From Streptomyces pyxinicus (lineage in GTDB: Bacteria > Actinomycetota > Actinomycetes > Streptomycetales > Streptomycetaceae), in the NCBI RefSeq assembly GCF_024753135.1, contig NZ_JANUGP010000006.1:124001-188000 (forward strand): 64,000 nucleotides of DNA. The letters run 5' to 3'. Position numbers and translations under genes: made by a program. Shown piece after piece: positions 15,797-24,871 of this stretch. Within the stretch, counting starts at the first letter, position 1, and each line of letters begins with the position of its first letter. Below the pieces are notes generated by a model. That model searched no databases and was not told where the DNA came from. It worked only from the letters and a program-made list of their open reading frames with translations.

Positions 15797-17074
15797 GTGA
15801 TTGACCTTCGCCTGCTCCGTGAGGACCCCGACCGTGTGCGCGCGTCCCAGCGCGCCCGTGGAGAGGACGTCGCGCTCGTCGACGCTCTCCTGTCTGCCGA
15901 CGAGCGGCGCAGGTCCTCCGGCGTCCGCTTCGACGAACTGCGCGCCGAGCAGAAGCAGCTCGGGAAGCTGATCCCCAAGGCCTCCGCCGACGACAAGGCC
16001 GAGCTGCTCAAGCGTGCCGAGCAGTTGAAGGCCGACGTCAAGTCCGCCGACGCCGAGCGCGACGCGGCCGACGCCGAGACCCAGCAGCTCCTGCTCCGGC
16101 TCGGCAACCTCGTCCACCCCGACGTGCCCGTCGGCGGCGAGGAGGACTTCGTCCAGCTGGAGACGCACGGCACGATCCGCGACTTCGGTGCCGAGGGCTT
16201 CGTGCCCAAGGACCACCTGGAGCTGGGCCAGCTGCTGGGCGCCATCGACGTCGAGCGCGGCGCCAAGGTCTCCGGCTCCCGCTTCTACTTCCTCACCGGT
16301 GTCGGCGCCCTGCTGGAACTGGCCCTGGTGAACGCCGCGATCGCCCAGGCCAGCGCGGCCGGCTTCACGCCGATGCTGACCCCGGCGCTGGTCCGCCCGC
16401 AGTCCATGGCGGGCACCGGCTTCCTCGGCCAGGCCGCCCAGGACGTCTACCACCTCGACAAGGACGACCTGTACCTGGTCGGCACCTCCGAGGTCCCGCT
16501 CGCGGCCTACCACATGGACGAGATCATCGACGCCGACCGGCTGCCGCTGCGGTACGCGGGCTTCTCGCCCTGCTTCCGCCGCGAGGCCGGCTCGCACGGC
16601 AAGGACACCCGGGGCATCTTCCGCGTGCACCAGTTCGACAAGGTCGAGATGTTCTCGTACGTCGCCCCCGACGACTCCCAGGCCGAGCACCAGCGCCTGC
16701 TGGAGTGGGAGAAGCAGTGGCTGACCTCGCTGGAGCTGCCGTTCCGCGTGATCGACGTGGCCTCCGGTGACCTCGGCTCCTCGGCCGCCCGCAAGTACGA
16801 CTGCGAGGCGTGGATCCCGACCCAGGGCAAGTACCGCGAGCTGACCTCGACCTCGGACTGCACCGAGTTCCAGTCGCGCCGGCTGTCCATCCGGGTCCGC
16901 GACGGCAAGCAGGTCAAGCCGCTCGCCACGCTGAACGGCACGCTGTGCGCCGTACCGCGCACCATCGTGGCGATCCTGGAGAACCACCAGCTGGCCGACG
17001 GTTCGGTCCGGGTGCCGGAGGTCCTGCGGCCGTATCTGGGCGGCCGGGAGGTCCTGGAGCCGGTGTCCCGGTGA
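15797..17074 (+). CDS. serS: Seryl-tRNA synthetase
   Basis: This 425-residue class II synthetase charges tRNA-Ser. The N-terminal tRNA-binding coiled coil (about 25-105) is Lys/Glu/Ala-rich. It is followed by motif 1 and [13 protein letters not shown], motif 2 ([18 protein letters not shown]) and motif 3 ([19 protein letters not shown]). The GTG at 15797 begins the conserved [10 protein letters not shown]-type start. TAGCCT seven bases upstream suggests a leaderless mRNA. The stop overlaps the next gene's GTG (GTGA), so the HAD phosphatase is translationally coupled. Length and motifs are normal. Confidence 0.97.
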   Translation: MIDLRLLREDPDRVRASQRARGEDVALVDALLSADERRRSSGVRFDELRAEQKQLGKLIPKASADDKAELLKRAEQLKADVKSADAERDAADAETQQLLLRLGNLVHPDVPVGGEEDFVQLETHGTIRDFGAEGFVPKDHLELGQLLGAIDVERGAKVSGSRFYFLTGVGALLELALVNAAIAQASAAGFTPMLTPALVRPQSMAGTGFLGQAAQDVYHLDKDDLYLVGTSEVPLAAYHMDEIIDADRLPLRYAGFSPCFRREAGSHGKDTRGIFRVHQFDKVEMFSYVAPDDSQAEHQRLLEWEKQWLTSLELPFRVIDVASGDLGSSAARKYDCEAWIPTQGKYRELTSTSDCTEFQSRRLSIRVRDGKQVKPLATLNGTLCAVPRTIVAILENHQLADGSVRVPEVLRPYLGGREVLEPVSR

Positions 17075-17868
17075 GCTTCCCGTACGGGCTGGTCGCCACC
17101 GACCTCGACGGGACGCTGCTGCGCTCCGACGAGTCGATCTCCCCGCGGACCCGTGACGCGCTCGCCGCGGCCACCGCGGCGGGCGCGGCCCACATCGTCG
17201 TCACCGGCCGGGCCGTGCCCTGGACCCGGCACATCCTGGACGACCTCGGCTACGACGGCCTCGCCGTCTGCGGCCAGGGCGCGCAGGTGTACGACGCCGG
17301 CGCCCACCGCCTGCTGACCTCCGTGACCCTGGACCGGCAGCTGGCGGGGGTGGCCCTGGCCAAGATCGAGGCCGAGGTGGGCCCGCTCTACCTGGCGGCG
17401 AGCCGGGACGGCCTGGACGGCGAGGTGCTGGTCGGCCCCGGGTACGCGGTCGGCGGCCCGCTGCCCGCCACTCCGTTCACGGACGCGGCCGACCTCTGGT
17501 CCGCCCCGCTCAACAAGATCTACATCCAGCATCCGACGCTCGGTGACGACGAGCTGGCGGAGGCCGCCCGACAGGCCGCCGGCGGGTTCGTCTCGGTGGC
17601 GATGGCCGGCGCGGGCATCGTGGAACTGCTGCCGCTCGGCCTGTCCAAGGCCACCGGGCTCTCCCTCGCCGCGCGCCGGCTGGGCATGAAGGCCGCGGAC
17701 ACGATCGCCTTCGGCGACATGCCGAACGACATCCCGATGTTCGCGTGGGCCGCCCACGGTGTGGCCATGGCCGACGCCCACCCGGAACTCCGCGCGATCG
17801 CCGACGAGGTCACCCTCTCCCACGAGGAGGACGGCATCGCGGTCGTCCTGGAACGGCTGCTGGCGTAA
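17071..17868 (+). CDS. Cof-type HAD phosphatase
   Basis: The 265-residue haloacid-dehalogenase protein has the nucleophile motif [11 protein letters not shown] (Asp11 and Asp13), VVTGRAVPW as motif II, a C2 cap domain and the final motif [16 protein letters not shown]. These Cof/YbiV-type enzymes hydrolyse sugar phosphates or nucleotides; the substrate is not predictable. It is translationally coupled to serS through GTGA. A second paralogue lies at 26486-27361 with a very similar N terminus, so the two probably arose by duplication. Confidence 0.92.
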   Translation: MSFPYGLVATDLDGTLLRSDESISPRTRDALAAATAAGAAHIVVTGRAVPWTRHILDDLGYDGLAVCGQGAQVYDAGAHRLLTSVTLDRQLAGVALAKIEAEVGPLYLAASRDGLDGEVLVGPGYAVGGPLPATPFTDAADLWSAPLNKIYIQHPTLGDDELAEAARQAAGGFVSVAMAGAGIVELLPLGLSKATGLSLAARRLGMKAADTIAFGDMPNDIPMFAWAAHGVAMADAHPELRAIADEVTLSHEEDGIAVVLERLLA

Positions 17869-17904
17869 CGCGCCGCACCCGTCACCGGTCCACGGAGCGC
17901 GGCG

Positions 17905-18147
17905 CTAACCCCGACGCCATCTGCGCCGCCGGGCCCGGCTGAAGAACCAGCCGGCCGGCGGCTCGTCGGAGCGCCACGGCTCCGGCTCCGGCGCCTCTGT
18001 CCGCCACCGCGCGGCCAGCATCCTGGCCCGCGCCGACGGCTCGGAGACCCCGGCGGCGCGCACGAAGGCCTCGTCCAGGACGGTGTCGTCCCAGGCCTCG
18101 CCCCCGAAGCGCTCCGGCTCCTCGTGCCGCGGTGTTCCGTCAGCCAT
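17905..18147 (-). CDS. Small acidic-to-basic hypothetical protein (80 aa)
   Basis: The 80-residue product starts MADGTPRHEEPERFGG and contains WDDTVLDEAFVRAAGVSEPSA. It ends in a strongly basic tail (FFSRARRRRWRRG). No signal peptide or membrane helix is present. The folded-looking middle with conserved-style WDDT and EPSARARML segments, plus good third-position G/C, supports a real gene. Its function is unknown. It converges with the HAD gene and lies downstream of the ABC cluster on the same strand, 98 bp from the permease stop. Confidence 0.65.
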   Translation of the reverse strand: MADGTPRHEEPERFGGEAWDDTVLDEAFVRAAGVSEPSARARMLAARWRTEAPEPEPWRSDEPPAGWFFSRARRRRWRRG

Positions 18148-18245
18148 CCGTGGCCTCCCAGTCGTGCCCGGCCTCTCGGCCGTCCCTCCGCCTGCGCCCA
18201 GTGTGCCCGGACGCGGATGAAGTCCCCGTGAAGGCCTCCGGCGGT

Positions 18246-18965
18246 CTACTCCTCGCCCGCCAGCGTCAGCGACCGCAGCTTCTGCCCGGCGTACCAGGTG
18301 GCCAGGACGGTGACCGCGACCAGCAGCACCGTGGCCGTCGGCAGCCCGACCTCGGAGGTGACCAGATCACCGCCGGCCAGCTTGTGGGCAACGGCCAGCG
18401 ACCACTGCTGGACGCTGAGCGTGCGCGCACCCGGCACCAGGGAGCCGAACAGCGCCTCCCACACCAGCGCGTAGACCAGTCCGAAGACCACCGCGTGCCG
18501 GGAGACGGTGCCCAGCAGCAGGAACAGCGCCGAGTAGGCGATGGAGGAGATCAGCGCGGCGACCGTGTAGGCGACGGCGATCTGCTGGCCGTTGCCGTTC
18601 AGGATCAGGCCCGCGATCAGGGTCGGCACCGCCGAGAAGACCATGGTCACGCCGATCGCGACGATCAGCTTGGTGAGGATGATCGTCGGCCGTTTGATCG
18701 GCTTGGACAGCAGGTAGACGACGGAGCCGTCGTCGATCTCCGGGCCGATCGCGCCCGTGCCCGCGATGACGCCGATGATCGGCACCATGGTGGCGAGCGC
18801 GAAGCCGCCGAGGACGTCGGCGGCCGTCTGGTCGTCGGCGCCGGTCAGGCCGCGTACGGCCACGGAGATCACGATCAGCAGCAGCGGCAGCGCGCCGAGG
18901 ATGAGGGCCCGGCGACGGCCGAGCAGGGCTCGATAGGTGAGCCGGGCGACGGTGGGGTCGTACAT
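18246..18965 (-). CDS. ABC-2 type transporter permease
   Basis: This 239-residue integral membrane protein has six hydrophobic helices: LGRRRALILGALPLLLIVI, then ALATMVPIIGVIAGTGAIG, LIVAIGVTMVFSAVPTLIAG, YTVAALISSIAYSALFLLLG, HAVVFGLVYALVWEALFG and a last helix near the C terminus. EIDDGSVVYLLSKPIKR between helices 2 and 3 is typical of ABC-2 permeases. The ATG at 18965 follows TAGGAGG. It starts 10 bp after the ATPase gene at 18976, with which it should form one exporter. Confidence 0.9.
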   Translation of the reverse strand: MYDPTVARLTYRALLGRRRALILGALPLLLIVISVAVRGLTGADDQTAADVLGGFALATMVPIIGVIAGTGAIGPEIDDGSVVYLLSKPIKRPTIILTKLIVAIGVTMVFSAVPTLIAGLILNGNGQQIAVAYTVAALISSIAYSALFLLLGTVSRHAVVFGLVYALVWEALFGSLVPGARTLSVQQWSLAVAHKLAGGDLVTSEVGLPTATVLLVAVTVLATWYAGQKLRSLTLAGEE

Positions 18966-18975
18966 CTTCGGCCTC

Positions 18976-19887
18976 CTACGCCGCGACCAGATAAGAGAAG
19001 ACGGACTCCAGGGACTCGTCGGACGGCGAGACCGTGAGCAGCCGGATGCCGTGGTCGCGGGCGACCTTCGGCAGCAGGGCGGTGAAGCGGCCGAAGTCGA
19101 CGGCCTGGACGCGCAGCGCGCCCTCGGTCCGGTCGACCTCGATCCCGGCCGTGGACGGGTCGGCGATCAGCGCCGCCGCGAGGGCGCGGTCGTCACTGGA
19201 GCGGACCAGGTAGCGGTGCGGGCGGTCGGTCATCAGGCGGCGGATCTTGCGGAAGTCGCCGCTGGCCGCGTGCCGTCCGGCGACGACGACCTCGATGTGC
19301 CGGGCGAGCTGCTCGACCTCTTCGAGGATGTGCGAGGAGAACAGCACCGTGCGGCCCTCGTCGCCCATCGTCCGCAGCAGGTCCATCAGTTGCATGCGCT
19401 GGCGCGGGTCCATGCCGTTGAACGGCTCGTCCAACAGGAGCAGCGAGGGGTCGTGCACCAGGGCGCTGGCCATCTTCACCCGCTGGCGCATGCCCTTGGA
19501 GTACGTGGCGATCTTCCGGTCCTGCGCGTACTCCATCTCCACGGTGGCGAGGGCGCGTTGGGCCGCCTTGGCACCGAGGCCGTGCAGTTCGGCGTTGGCG
19601 ACGACGAATTCGCGGCCGGTGAGGAAGTCGTACATCGCCTCCCGCTCGGGGACGATGCCGATGTGCCGGTAGATGGCCTCGTTGCGCCAGACCGGCTGCC
19701 CGTCCAGGGTGACCGTGCCGGTGGAGGGCGCGAGGAAGCCACCCATCATGTTGATCAGGGTCGACTTTCCGGCGCCGTTGGGGCCGAGCAGGCCGGTGAC
19801 GCCGGGGCCGATGGTCATGGTGATGTCGTTGACGGCGACCACGTTGCCGAACCAGCGGGAGACGTGGTCGATGGTGAGAGTGCTCAC
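18976..19887 (-). CDS. ABC transporter ATP-binding protein
   Basis: The 303-residue ATPase has Walker A LLGPNGAGKSTLINMMGG, signature YSKGMRQRVKMASALVHD, Walker B LLLLDEPFNGMDP and the H-loop VLFSSHILEE. A C-terminal domain of about 90 residues (after RHIEVVVAGR) is typical of ABC-2 drug or antibiotic exporters. The GTG start at 19887 lies 52 bp after the preceding permease. It pairs with the permease at 18246. The substrate is unknown. Confidence 0.93.
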   Translation of the reverse strand: MSTLTIDHVSRWFGNVVAVNDITMTIGPGVTGLLGPNGAGKSTLINMMGGFLAPSTGTVTLDGQPVWRNEAIYRHIGIVPEREAMYDFLTGREFVVANAELHGLGAKAAQRALATVEMEYAQDRKIATYSKGMRQRVKMASALVHDPSLLLLDEPFNGMDPRQRMQLMDLLRTMGDEGRTVLFSSHILEEVEQLARHIEVVVAGRHAASGDFRKIRRLMTDRPHRYLVRSSDDRALAAALIADPSTAGIEVDRTEGALRVQAVDFGRFTALLPKVARDHGIRLLTVSPSDESLESVFSYLVAA

Positions 19888-19939
19888 GGGCGCGGCCCAT
19901 TCCTTGGCAGGGTGGTGGCGGACGTCGGGCGGGGCGTGG

Positions 19940-20851
19940 TCACAGGCCCACCTTCCGGTAGCGGCGGACCAGCAGGCCGTAGCAGGCGGCGATCAGGCCG
20001 AGGACGACGACGGCGTAGACCACTCCCTCGCCGGTGGACGGTCCGACCCCGCCGGGGAAGGCGGAGCTGCCGCCGAGGAAGGCGGACTGCACGCCGTCGA
20101 TCAGCGTGACCGGCGAGAACAGGCCGATCCACGGGACGGCGCCGCTGCTGCCCTGGGTGTCGGCGATGGCCTGGAGGGTGGAGACCGCGCCGTAGGAGAT
20201 GGTCATCACGGCGATCACGGCGGCGATGCCGAAGCCGCGGCGCGGGGTGACGGCGGCGATGACCAGGCCGAGGCCGGCGAAGAGCAGCGAGAGCAGGGCC
20301 ACGGAGACCAGTCCCTGGGCGAACTCCTTCGTCTGGTGGGCGAAGCCCATCTTGGCGAGCAGCGCGCCCACGTACAGCACCAGCAGCGGGACGCCGGTGA
20401 GCAGGAACAGGGCGGAGGCGAGCGCGGCGAACTTGGCGCGGGCGTAGTCGGCCGTCTCGATGGGCCGCGAGAAGTACAGCGGCACCGTCTTGAAGCGCAG
20501 GTCGCGGGAGACGGACTGGGGTGCCTGCGAGGCGAGGAACAGGCTGATGACGGCCTGCATGATGATCGCGTACCGGGTGTAGTGCACCGGCAGTTCGTGC
20601 GCCTTGGTGGCGACGGCGACGGCCACCATGATGGCGGCGGGCACGCACATCACCGCGAACAGCAGCATCGGCAGCACCTTGGACTTGGCCGAGCGGCCGA
20701 GGCCGTAGGAGCCGCGCAGGGACTGCGAGTACAGCGAGCGGCGGGCGTAGGCGCGGCCGAGACGGGGGCCGTCGTAGCCGCGGTAGCCGATGTCGTGGAT
20801 GCGGGACTGGTCGGCGCCGGCCATCACCGGCGTGGGCTGTTCAGCCGCCAT
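19940..20851 (-). CDS. ABC-2 type transporter permease
   Basis: The 303-residue membrane protein has a soluble start (MAAEQPTPVMAGADQS) and a GYRGYDGPRLGRAYARRSLY segment. About six helices follow, including VLPMLLFAVMCVPAAIMVAV and SVALLSLLFAGLGLVIAAVTP. A SRDLRFKTVPLYFSRPIE loop of the ABC-2 kind lies between them. Its ATG at 20851 overlaps the end of the upstream ATPase gene by 11 bp, so translation is coupled. It forms the first of two consecutive ABC-2 systems. Confidence 0.9.
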   Translation of the reverse strand: MAAEQPTPVMAGADQSRIHDIGYRGYDGPRLGRAYARRSLYSQSLRGSYGLGRSAKSKVLPMLLFAVMCVPAAIMVAVAVATKAHELPVHYTRYAIIMQAVISLFLASQAPQSVSRDLRFKTVPLYFSRPIETADYARAKFAALASALFLLTGVPLLVLYVGALLAKMGFAHQTKEFAQGLVSVALLSLLFAGLGLVIAAVTPRRGFGIAAVIAVMTISYGAVSTLQAIADTQGSSGAVPWIGLFSPVTLIDGVQSAFLGGSSAFPGGVGPSTGEGVVYAVVVLGLIAACYGLLVRRYRKVGL

Positions 20852-21806
20852 GGCCGACGGCCTCCTTCCGCTGCTCGTCGCTGCTGGTGAACACCTCGGA
20901 GATGTGGTGCCGGCGCTGCTCCATGCGCACCAGGCCGAGGCCGAGGTCGGCCACCACGTCCCGGACCAGGTCGTAGGTCTCGTCGCCCGTGGCGGTCAGC
21001 AGCAGGATGTGTCCGGCGCCGGGCAGACCGCCCGCCTCGGCGTGGGTGTCGAGCCCGCGCGCGCGGAGCGCCTCGCGGACCGCGCGGGTGCCGTCGGGGT
21101 GGGTGTCGCTGTCGGTGACCTCGATCGCGAGGGTCGTCGTGTTCTGCGTGAAGTCGGTGGTGGAGCTGGAGCGCAGCAGCTTGCCGCCGTCGACGACGAC
21201 GACGTGGTCGCAGGTGCGCTCCAGCTCGCCGAGCAGGTGGGAGGTGACCAGGACGGAGATGCCGAAGTCGGTGTGGACGCGGCGGATCAGGCCGAGCATC
21301 TCGTCGCGGCCGACCGGGTCGAGGCCGTTGGTCGGCTCGTCGAGGAAGACCAGCTTCGGGTCGTGCACCAGGGCCTGGGCCAGCTTCACGCGCTGCTTCA
21401 TGCCGGTGGAGTAGCCCCCGATGGGGCGGTAGCGCTCCTCGTACAGACCGACGTGGCGCAGGGTGTCCGCGGTGCGCTCGCGGGCGGCGGCCGGCGGCAG
21501 CCCGGACATGCGGGCCATGTGCACGACGAACTCGGTGGCCGAGACGTCGGGCGGCAGGCAGTCGTGCTCCGGCATGTACCCCACGCGCTCGCGGATGGCG
21601 GCGCCCTTGGTGGCGACGTCGAGGCCGAGCACCTCGGCGCGGCCCTCCGTGGCGGGGGACAGACCCAGCAGGATCTTGATCAGGGTGGACTTGCCGGCGC
21701 CGTTGGCTCCGACCAGTCCCGTCACACCGGGTCCGATGTCCACGGACAGCCGGTCGAGAGCGGTCACCCGGGGGAACCGCTTGCTCAGGCTTTCGGTCGC
21801 GATCAC
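20841..21806 (-). CDS. ABC transporter ATP-binding protein
   Basis: The product is 321 residues from the GTG at 21806, which begins directly with the conserved VIATESLSKRFPRVTALDRL; other GTG codons up to 21839 would add up to 11 residues. Walker A (GLVGANGAGKSTLIKILLG), signature (YSTGMKQRVKLAQALVHD), Walker B (LVFLDEPTNGLDPVG) and the H-loop (VLVTSHLLGELE) are complete. It is the first gene of the four-gene leftward ABC cluster. TTGTCCACA at 21929-21937 lies in its upstream region. The substrate is unknown. Confidence 0.92.
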   Translation of the reverse strand: MIATESLSKRFPRVTALDRLSVDIGPGVTGLVGANGAGKSTLIKILLGLSPATEGRAEVLGLDVATKGAAIRERVGYMPEHDCLPPDVSATEFVVHMARMSGLPPAAARERTADTLRHVGLYEERYRPIGGYSTGMKQRVKLAQALVHDPKLVFLDEPTNGLDPVGRDEMLGLIRRVHTDFGISVLVTSHLLGELERTCDHVVVVDGGKLLRSSSTTDFTQNTTTLAIEVTDSDTHPDGTRAVREALRARGLDTHAEAGGLPGAGHILLLTATGDETYDLVRDVVADLGLGLVRMEQRRHHISEVFTSSDEQRKEAVGHGG

Positions 21807-21928
21807 AGTCACGGGTACGACGGTAGTGATCCGGACCACGCCCGTCGTCAGACCTCAGAGCCGTCTTCGCATCAGTCCCAGGTATTACGGGGCCTTAAGG
21901 GTCACTCCCCGTAAGGAGTCACCGCGAG

Positions 21929-21937
21929 TTGTCCACA
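21929..21937 (+). promoter_or_regulatory. DnaA-box-like TTGTCCACA
   Basis: A single exact TTGTCCACA lies in the divergent gap between the ABC cluster and the M24-fold gene. Isolated boxes of this type can act in titration or local regulation. No binding evidence exists here beyond the sequence. Confidence 0.35.
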
Positions 21938-22053
21938 GCCCGCGACCCGCCTATTGACGCCACCTCTAACAACTGCCACATTCACCGGTGTCAAGTTACG
22001 GACGCGTACCGCAGTCGGCGCGAGAGGCCGGCGGCACGACGGGACGGGGCGGC

Positions 22054-22896
22054 ATGACGACGGCAGTGGGCAGCGAACTCTCCGTGGAATGGGCGGGGTT
22101 CAGGCGGGTGCAGCGCCTCGCCTACGAGTGCGCGGAGGCGGTCGCGGCACGGCTGGAGCCGGGCGTGACCGAGCGCGAGGCGGCACGGATGCAGCGCGCC
22201 TGGCTGCGCGAGCGCGGGGTGCGGGACTGGTTCCACCTGCCCTTCGCCTGGTTCGGGGACCGCACGGCGTTCACGGGCTTCCGCGTCCCCCTGCAGTTCT
22301 TCCCGACCGACCGTGCCCTGGAGCCCGGGATGCCGTTCATCCTGGACATGGCCCCGGTGTACGAGGGATACACGGCGGACATCGGCTACTCGGGCTCGCT
22401 CGGCGTGAACCCGGTGCAGGACCGGCTGCTGGCCGACCTGGAGGCGCACCGGGAGCTGATCCTGCGCGAGGTGCGCGAGCGGCGCCCGCTGCGGGAGATC
22501 TACGAGGACGTGGACCGGCTCATGGTCCGCCAGGGCTACGCCAACCGGCACCGCGCCTATCCCTTCGGCGTCATCGCCCACAAGGTGGACCGGGTGAAGC
22601 AGCGCCGCTGGTCACCGCACCTCTTCGGGTTCGGCACGCAGTCCCTGAAGGGCTTGGCCGCCGACGCGCTGCACGGCCACCGCGAGGGCTGGTCGCCGCT
22701 GTGGTCGCCGTACCGCTTCTCGGACCACCCGCCGCGGCCGGGCCTGTGGGCGGTCGAACCCCACCTCGGCTTCCGCGGCACGGGCGCGAAGTTCGAGGAG
22801 ATCCTCGTGGTCACCGACTCCCGGGACCCCGGGGAGAGCGCGTTCTGGCTGGACGACGATCTGCCGCACGTGCGGCGCTGGGCGGAGGACAAGTGA
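22054..22896 (+). CDS. M24-family (aminopeptidase P fold) protein
   Basis: The 280-residue protein has the pita-bread fold without the N-terminal domain of full aminopeptidase P. Metal-site segments visible are PFILDMAPVYEGYTADIGYSG (two Asp) and, later, HLGFRGTGAKFEEILVVTD with a Glu. AVEPHLGF replaces the common TxEPG, and the expected HGxGH-type loop is only partly recognisable (VIAHKVDRVK), so it may be a hydrolase of altered specificity. The start ATG 22054 was chosen where homology-like sequence begins. The last codon overlaps the next gene's GTG (GTGA), tying it to the hydrolase-SDR fusion. Confidence 0.8.
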   Translation: MTTAVGSELSVEWAGFRRVQRLAYECAEAVAARLEPGVTEREAARMQRAWLRERGVRDWFHLPFAWFGDRTAFTGFRVPLQFFPTDRALEPGMPFILDMAPVYEGYTADIGYSGSLGVNPVQDRLLADLEAHRELILREVRERRPLREIYEDVDRLMVRQGYANRHRAYPFGVIAHKVDRVKQRRWSPHLFGFGTQSLKGLAADALHGHREGWSPLWSPYRFSDHPPRPGLWAVEPHLGFRGTGAKFEEILVVTDSRDPGESAFWLDDDLPHVRRWAEDK

Positions 22897-24647
22897 CCCT
22901 GGAAGGTGCGCGCGAGCGCTTCGTCAGGACCGGCGGCATCGAGCTGTGCGTGGCCGAGCTGGGCGACCCGGAGCAGCCGACGGTGGTGCTGGTGCACGGC
23001 TACCCGGACAGCAAGGAGGTGTGGTCCGAGGTCGCCGCGCGCCTGGCGGACCGCTTCCACGTGGTCCTCTACGACGTCCGCGGCCACGGCCGCTCCACGG
23101 CGCCCGCACCACTGCGCGGCGGCTTCACGCTCGCCAAGCTCACGGACGACTTCCTGGCCGTCGTGGACGCGGTCAGCCCGGACCGCCCGGTGCACCTGGT
23201 CGGCCACGACTGGGGATCGGTGCAGTCCTGGGAGTTCGTCACGACGGGCCGCGCGGAGGGCCGTATCGCCTCCTTCACCTCGATCTCCGGGCCGTCCCTG
23301 GACCACTTCGGCCACTGGATCGACGCGCGCGTGAAGCGTCCGACCCCGCGCCGGGTGGGTCAACTGCTCGGCCAGGGCGCCAAGTCCTGGTACGTGTACC
23401 TGCTGCACACGCCCGCCCTGCCCGAGCTGGCCTGGCGCGGCCCGCTCGGCAAGCGCTGGCCGGGGATCCTGAAGCGGGTCGAGAAGGTGCCCGGCGGCGA
23501 CTACCCGACCGCCTCCCTGCGCTCCGACGCCGCGCACGGCGCCTGGCTGTACCGGGACAACGTCCGCGCCCGGCTGCGCCGGCCCCGCCCCGACGCGTAC
23601 GCGCACGCGCCGGTGCAGCTCATCACGCCCGAGGGCGACGCGTTCCTCTCCGAGCGGCTCTACGACGACCTGGACCGCTGGGTGCCGCGGCTCACCCGGC
23701 GCACCATCCCGGCCAAGCACTGGGTACCGCGCACCCGGCCCGACCGACTGAGCGCCTGGATCGAGGAGTTCGTCAGGTCCGTGGAAGGCGGCCGGCCCGG
23801 CCCGCAGGCCACCGGCCGCCATGCCGAGTGGTTCGGCGGGCAGTTGGTGCTGATCACCGGCGCGGGCAGCGGGATCGGCCGGGCGACGGCGTTCGCGTTC
23901 GCGGAGGCGGGCGCGCGCGTGATCGCCGTCGACCGCGACGCGGAAGCCGCCGCGCGCACCGCCGAGTTGTCCCGGCTGGCCGGCGCGCCGCAGGCGTGGG
24001 CCGAGACGGCCGACGTCTCCGACGAGCAGGCCATGGAGAAGCTCGCCGAGCGGGTCCACCGCGAGTACGGCGTGCTGGACGTGCTGGTCAACAACGCCGG
24101 CATCGGCCTCTCGGGCTCCTTCTTCGCCACCACCAGCGAGGATTGGCGCAAGGTCCTGGACGTCAACCTCTGGGGTGTCATCCACGGCTGCCGGCTCTTC
24201 GGCGCGCGGATGGCCGAGCGGGGGCAGGGCGGCCACATCGTCAACATCGCCTCGGCGGCGGCCTTCCAGCCCTCCCGTGCCCTGCCCGCCTACAGCACCT
24301 CCAAGGCCGCGGTCCTGATGCTCTCCGAGTGCCTGCGCGCCGAACTGGCCGCGCGATCCATCGGGGTTACGGCGATCTGCCCCGGCATCGTCAACACGAA
24401 CATCACCTCCACGGCACGCTTCGCGGGTGCCGACGAGGCGGAGGAGAAGCGCCGCCAGAAGAACTCCGCCCGCCTGTACGGACTGCGCAACTACCCGCCG
24501 GAGAAGGTGGCGACGGCCGTCCTGGACGCCGTGGTGCGCGACAAGGCGGTGGTCCCGGTGACTCCCGAGGCACGTGGTGCGCACCTCATGTCCCGTTTCC
24601 TGCCGGGTGCGTTGCGGCGGATCGCACGAGTGGAGCCGAAACTGTGA
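22893..24647 (+). CDS. Alpha/beta hydrolase fused to short-chain dehydrogenase (EphD-like)
   Basis: The 584-residue protein has two enzymes in one chain. Residues 1-300 are an epoxide-hydrolase-like alpha/beta hydrolase with the oxyanion HGYPDS (35-40), nucleophile motif GHDWGS (104-109, Asp106) and a late PAKHWVPR His. Residues 310-584 are an SDR with GAGSGIGRA (about 322-330), LVNNAGIG, and catalytic Tyr and Lys in YSTSK (about 467-471). The same domain order occurs in mycobacterial EphD, linked to modification of cell-envelope lipids. The GTG start overlaps the upstream stop by GTGA. The physiological substrate is unknown. Confidence 0.92.
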   Translation: MTLEGARERFVRTGGIELCVAELGDPEQPTVVLVHGYPDSKEVWSEVAARLADRFHVVLYDVRGHGRSTAPAPLRGGFTLAKLTDDFLAVVDAVSPDRPVHLVGHDWGSVQSWEFVTTGRAEGRIASFTSISGPSLDHFGHWIDARVKRPTPRRVGQLLGQGAKSWYVYLLHTPALPELAWRGPLGKRWPGILKRVEKVPGGDYPTASLRSDAAHGAWLYRDNVRARLRRPRPDAYAHAPVQLITPEGDAFLSERLYDDLDRWVPRLTRRTIPAKHWVPRTRPDRLSAWIEEFVRSVEGGRPGPQATGRHAEWFGGQLVLITGAGSGIGRATAFAFAEAGARVIAVDRDAEAAARTAELSRLAGAPQAWAETADVSDEQAMEKLAERVHREYGVLDVLVNNAGIGLSGSFFATTSEDWRKVLDVNLWGVIHGCRLFGARMAERGQGGHIVNIASAAAFQPSRALPAYSTSKAAVLMLSECLRAELAARSIGVTAICPGIVNTNITSTARFAGADEAEEKRRQKNSARLYGLRNYPPEKVATAVLDAVVRDKAVVPVTPEARGAHLMSRFLPGALRRIARVEPKL

Positions 24648-24762
24648 GGGAGTTCGCCTTGACCACACGCCATCTGCGCGAACGCCTTTGCTGAGGCGCG
24701 TCGTTGCATCATTCTGACTTGTACGCACAGGACTTGACGAACGGGGTGAATATCTCGGTCAC

Positions 24763-24796
24763 TTGTCCACAGTTTCTCCAATTCACCTGTGGATAA
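24763..24796. promoter_or_regulatory. Pair of opposed DnaA-box-like 9-mers
   Basis: TTGTCCACA at 24763-24771 and the reverse complement of TTATCCACA at 24788-24796 face each other across 16 bp. They lie in the 224-bp gap between the hydrolase-SDR gene and the RNA phosphotransferase gene. Confidence 0.45.
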
Positions 24797-24871
24797 ATGC
24801 ACTTGGCTGTGGACCAAACCTCATAGCGAAAAAGAACTGCGTGATCCGCGTCTCTGCCGCACTCTGGGCCC

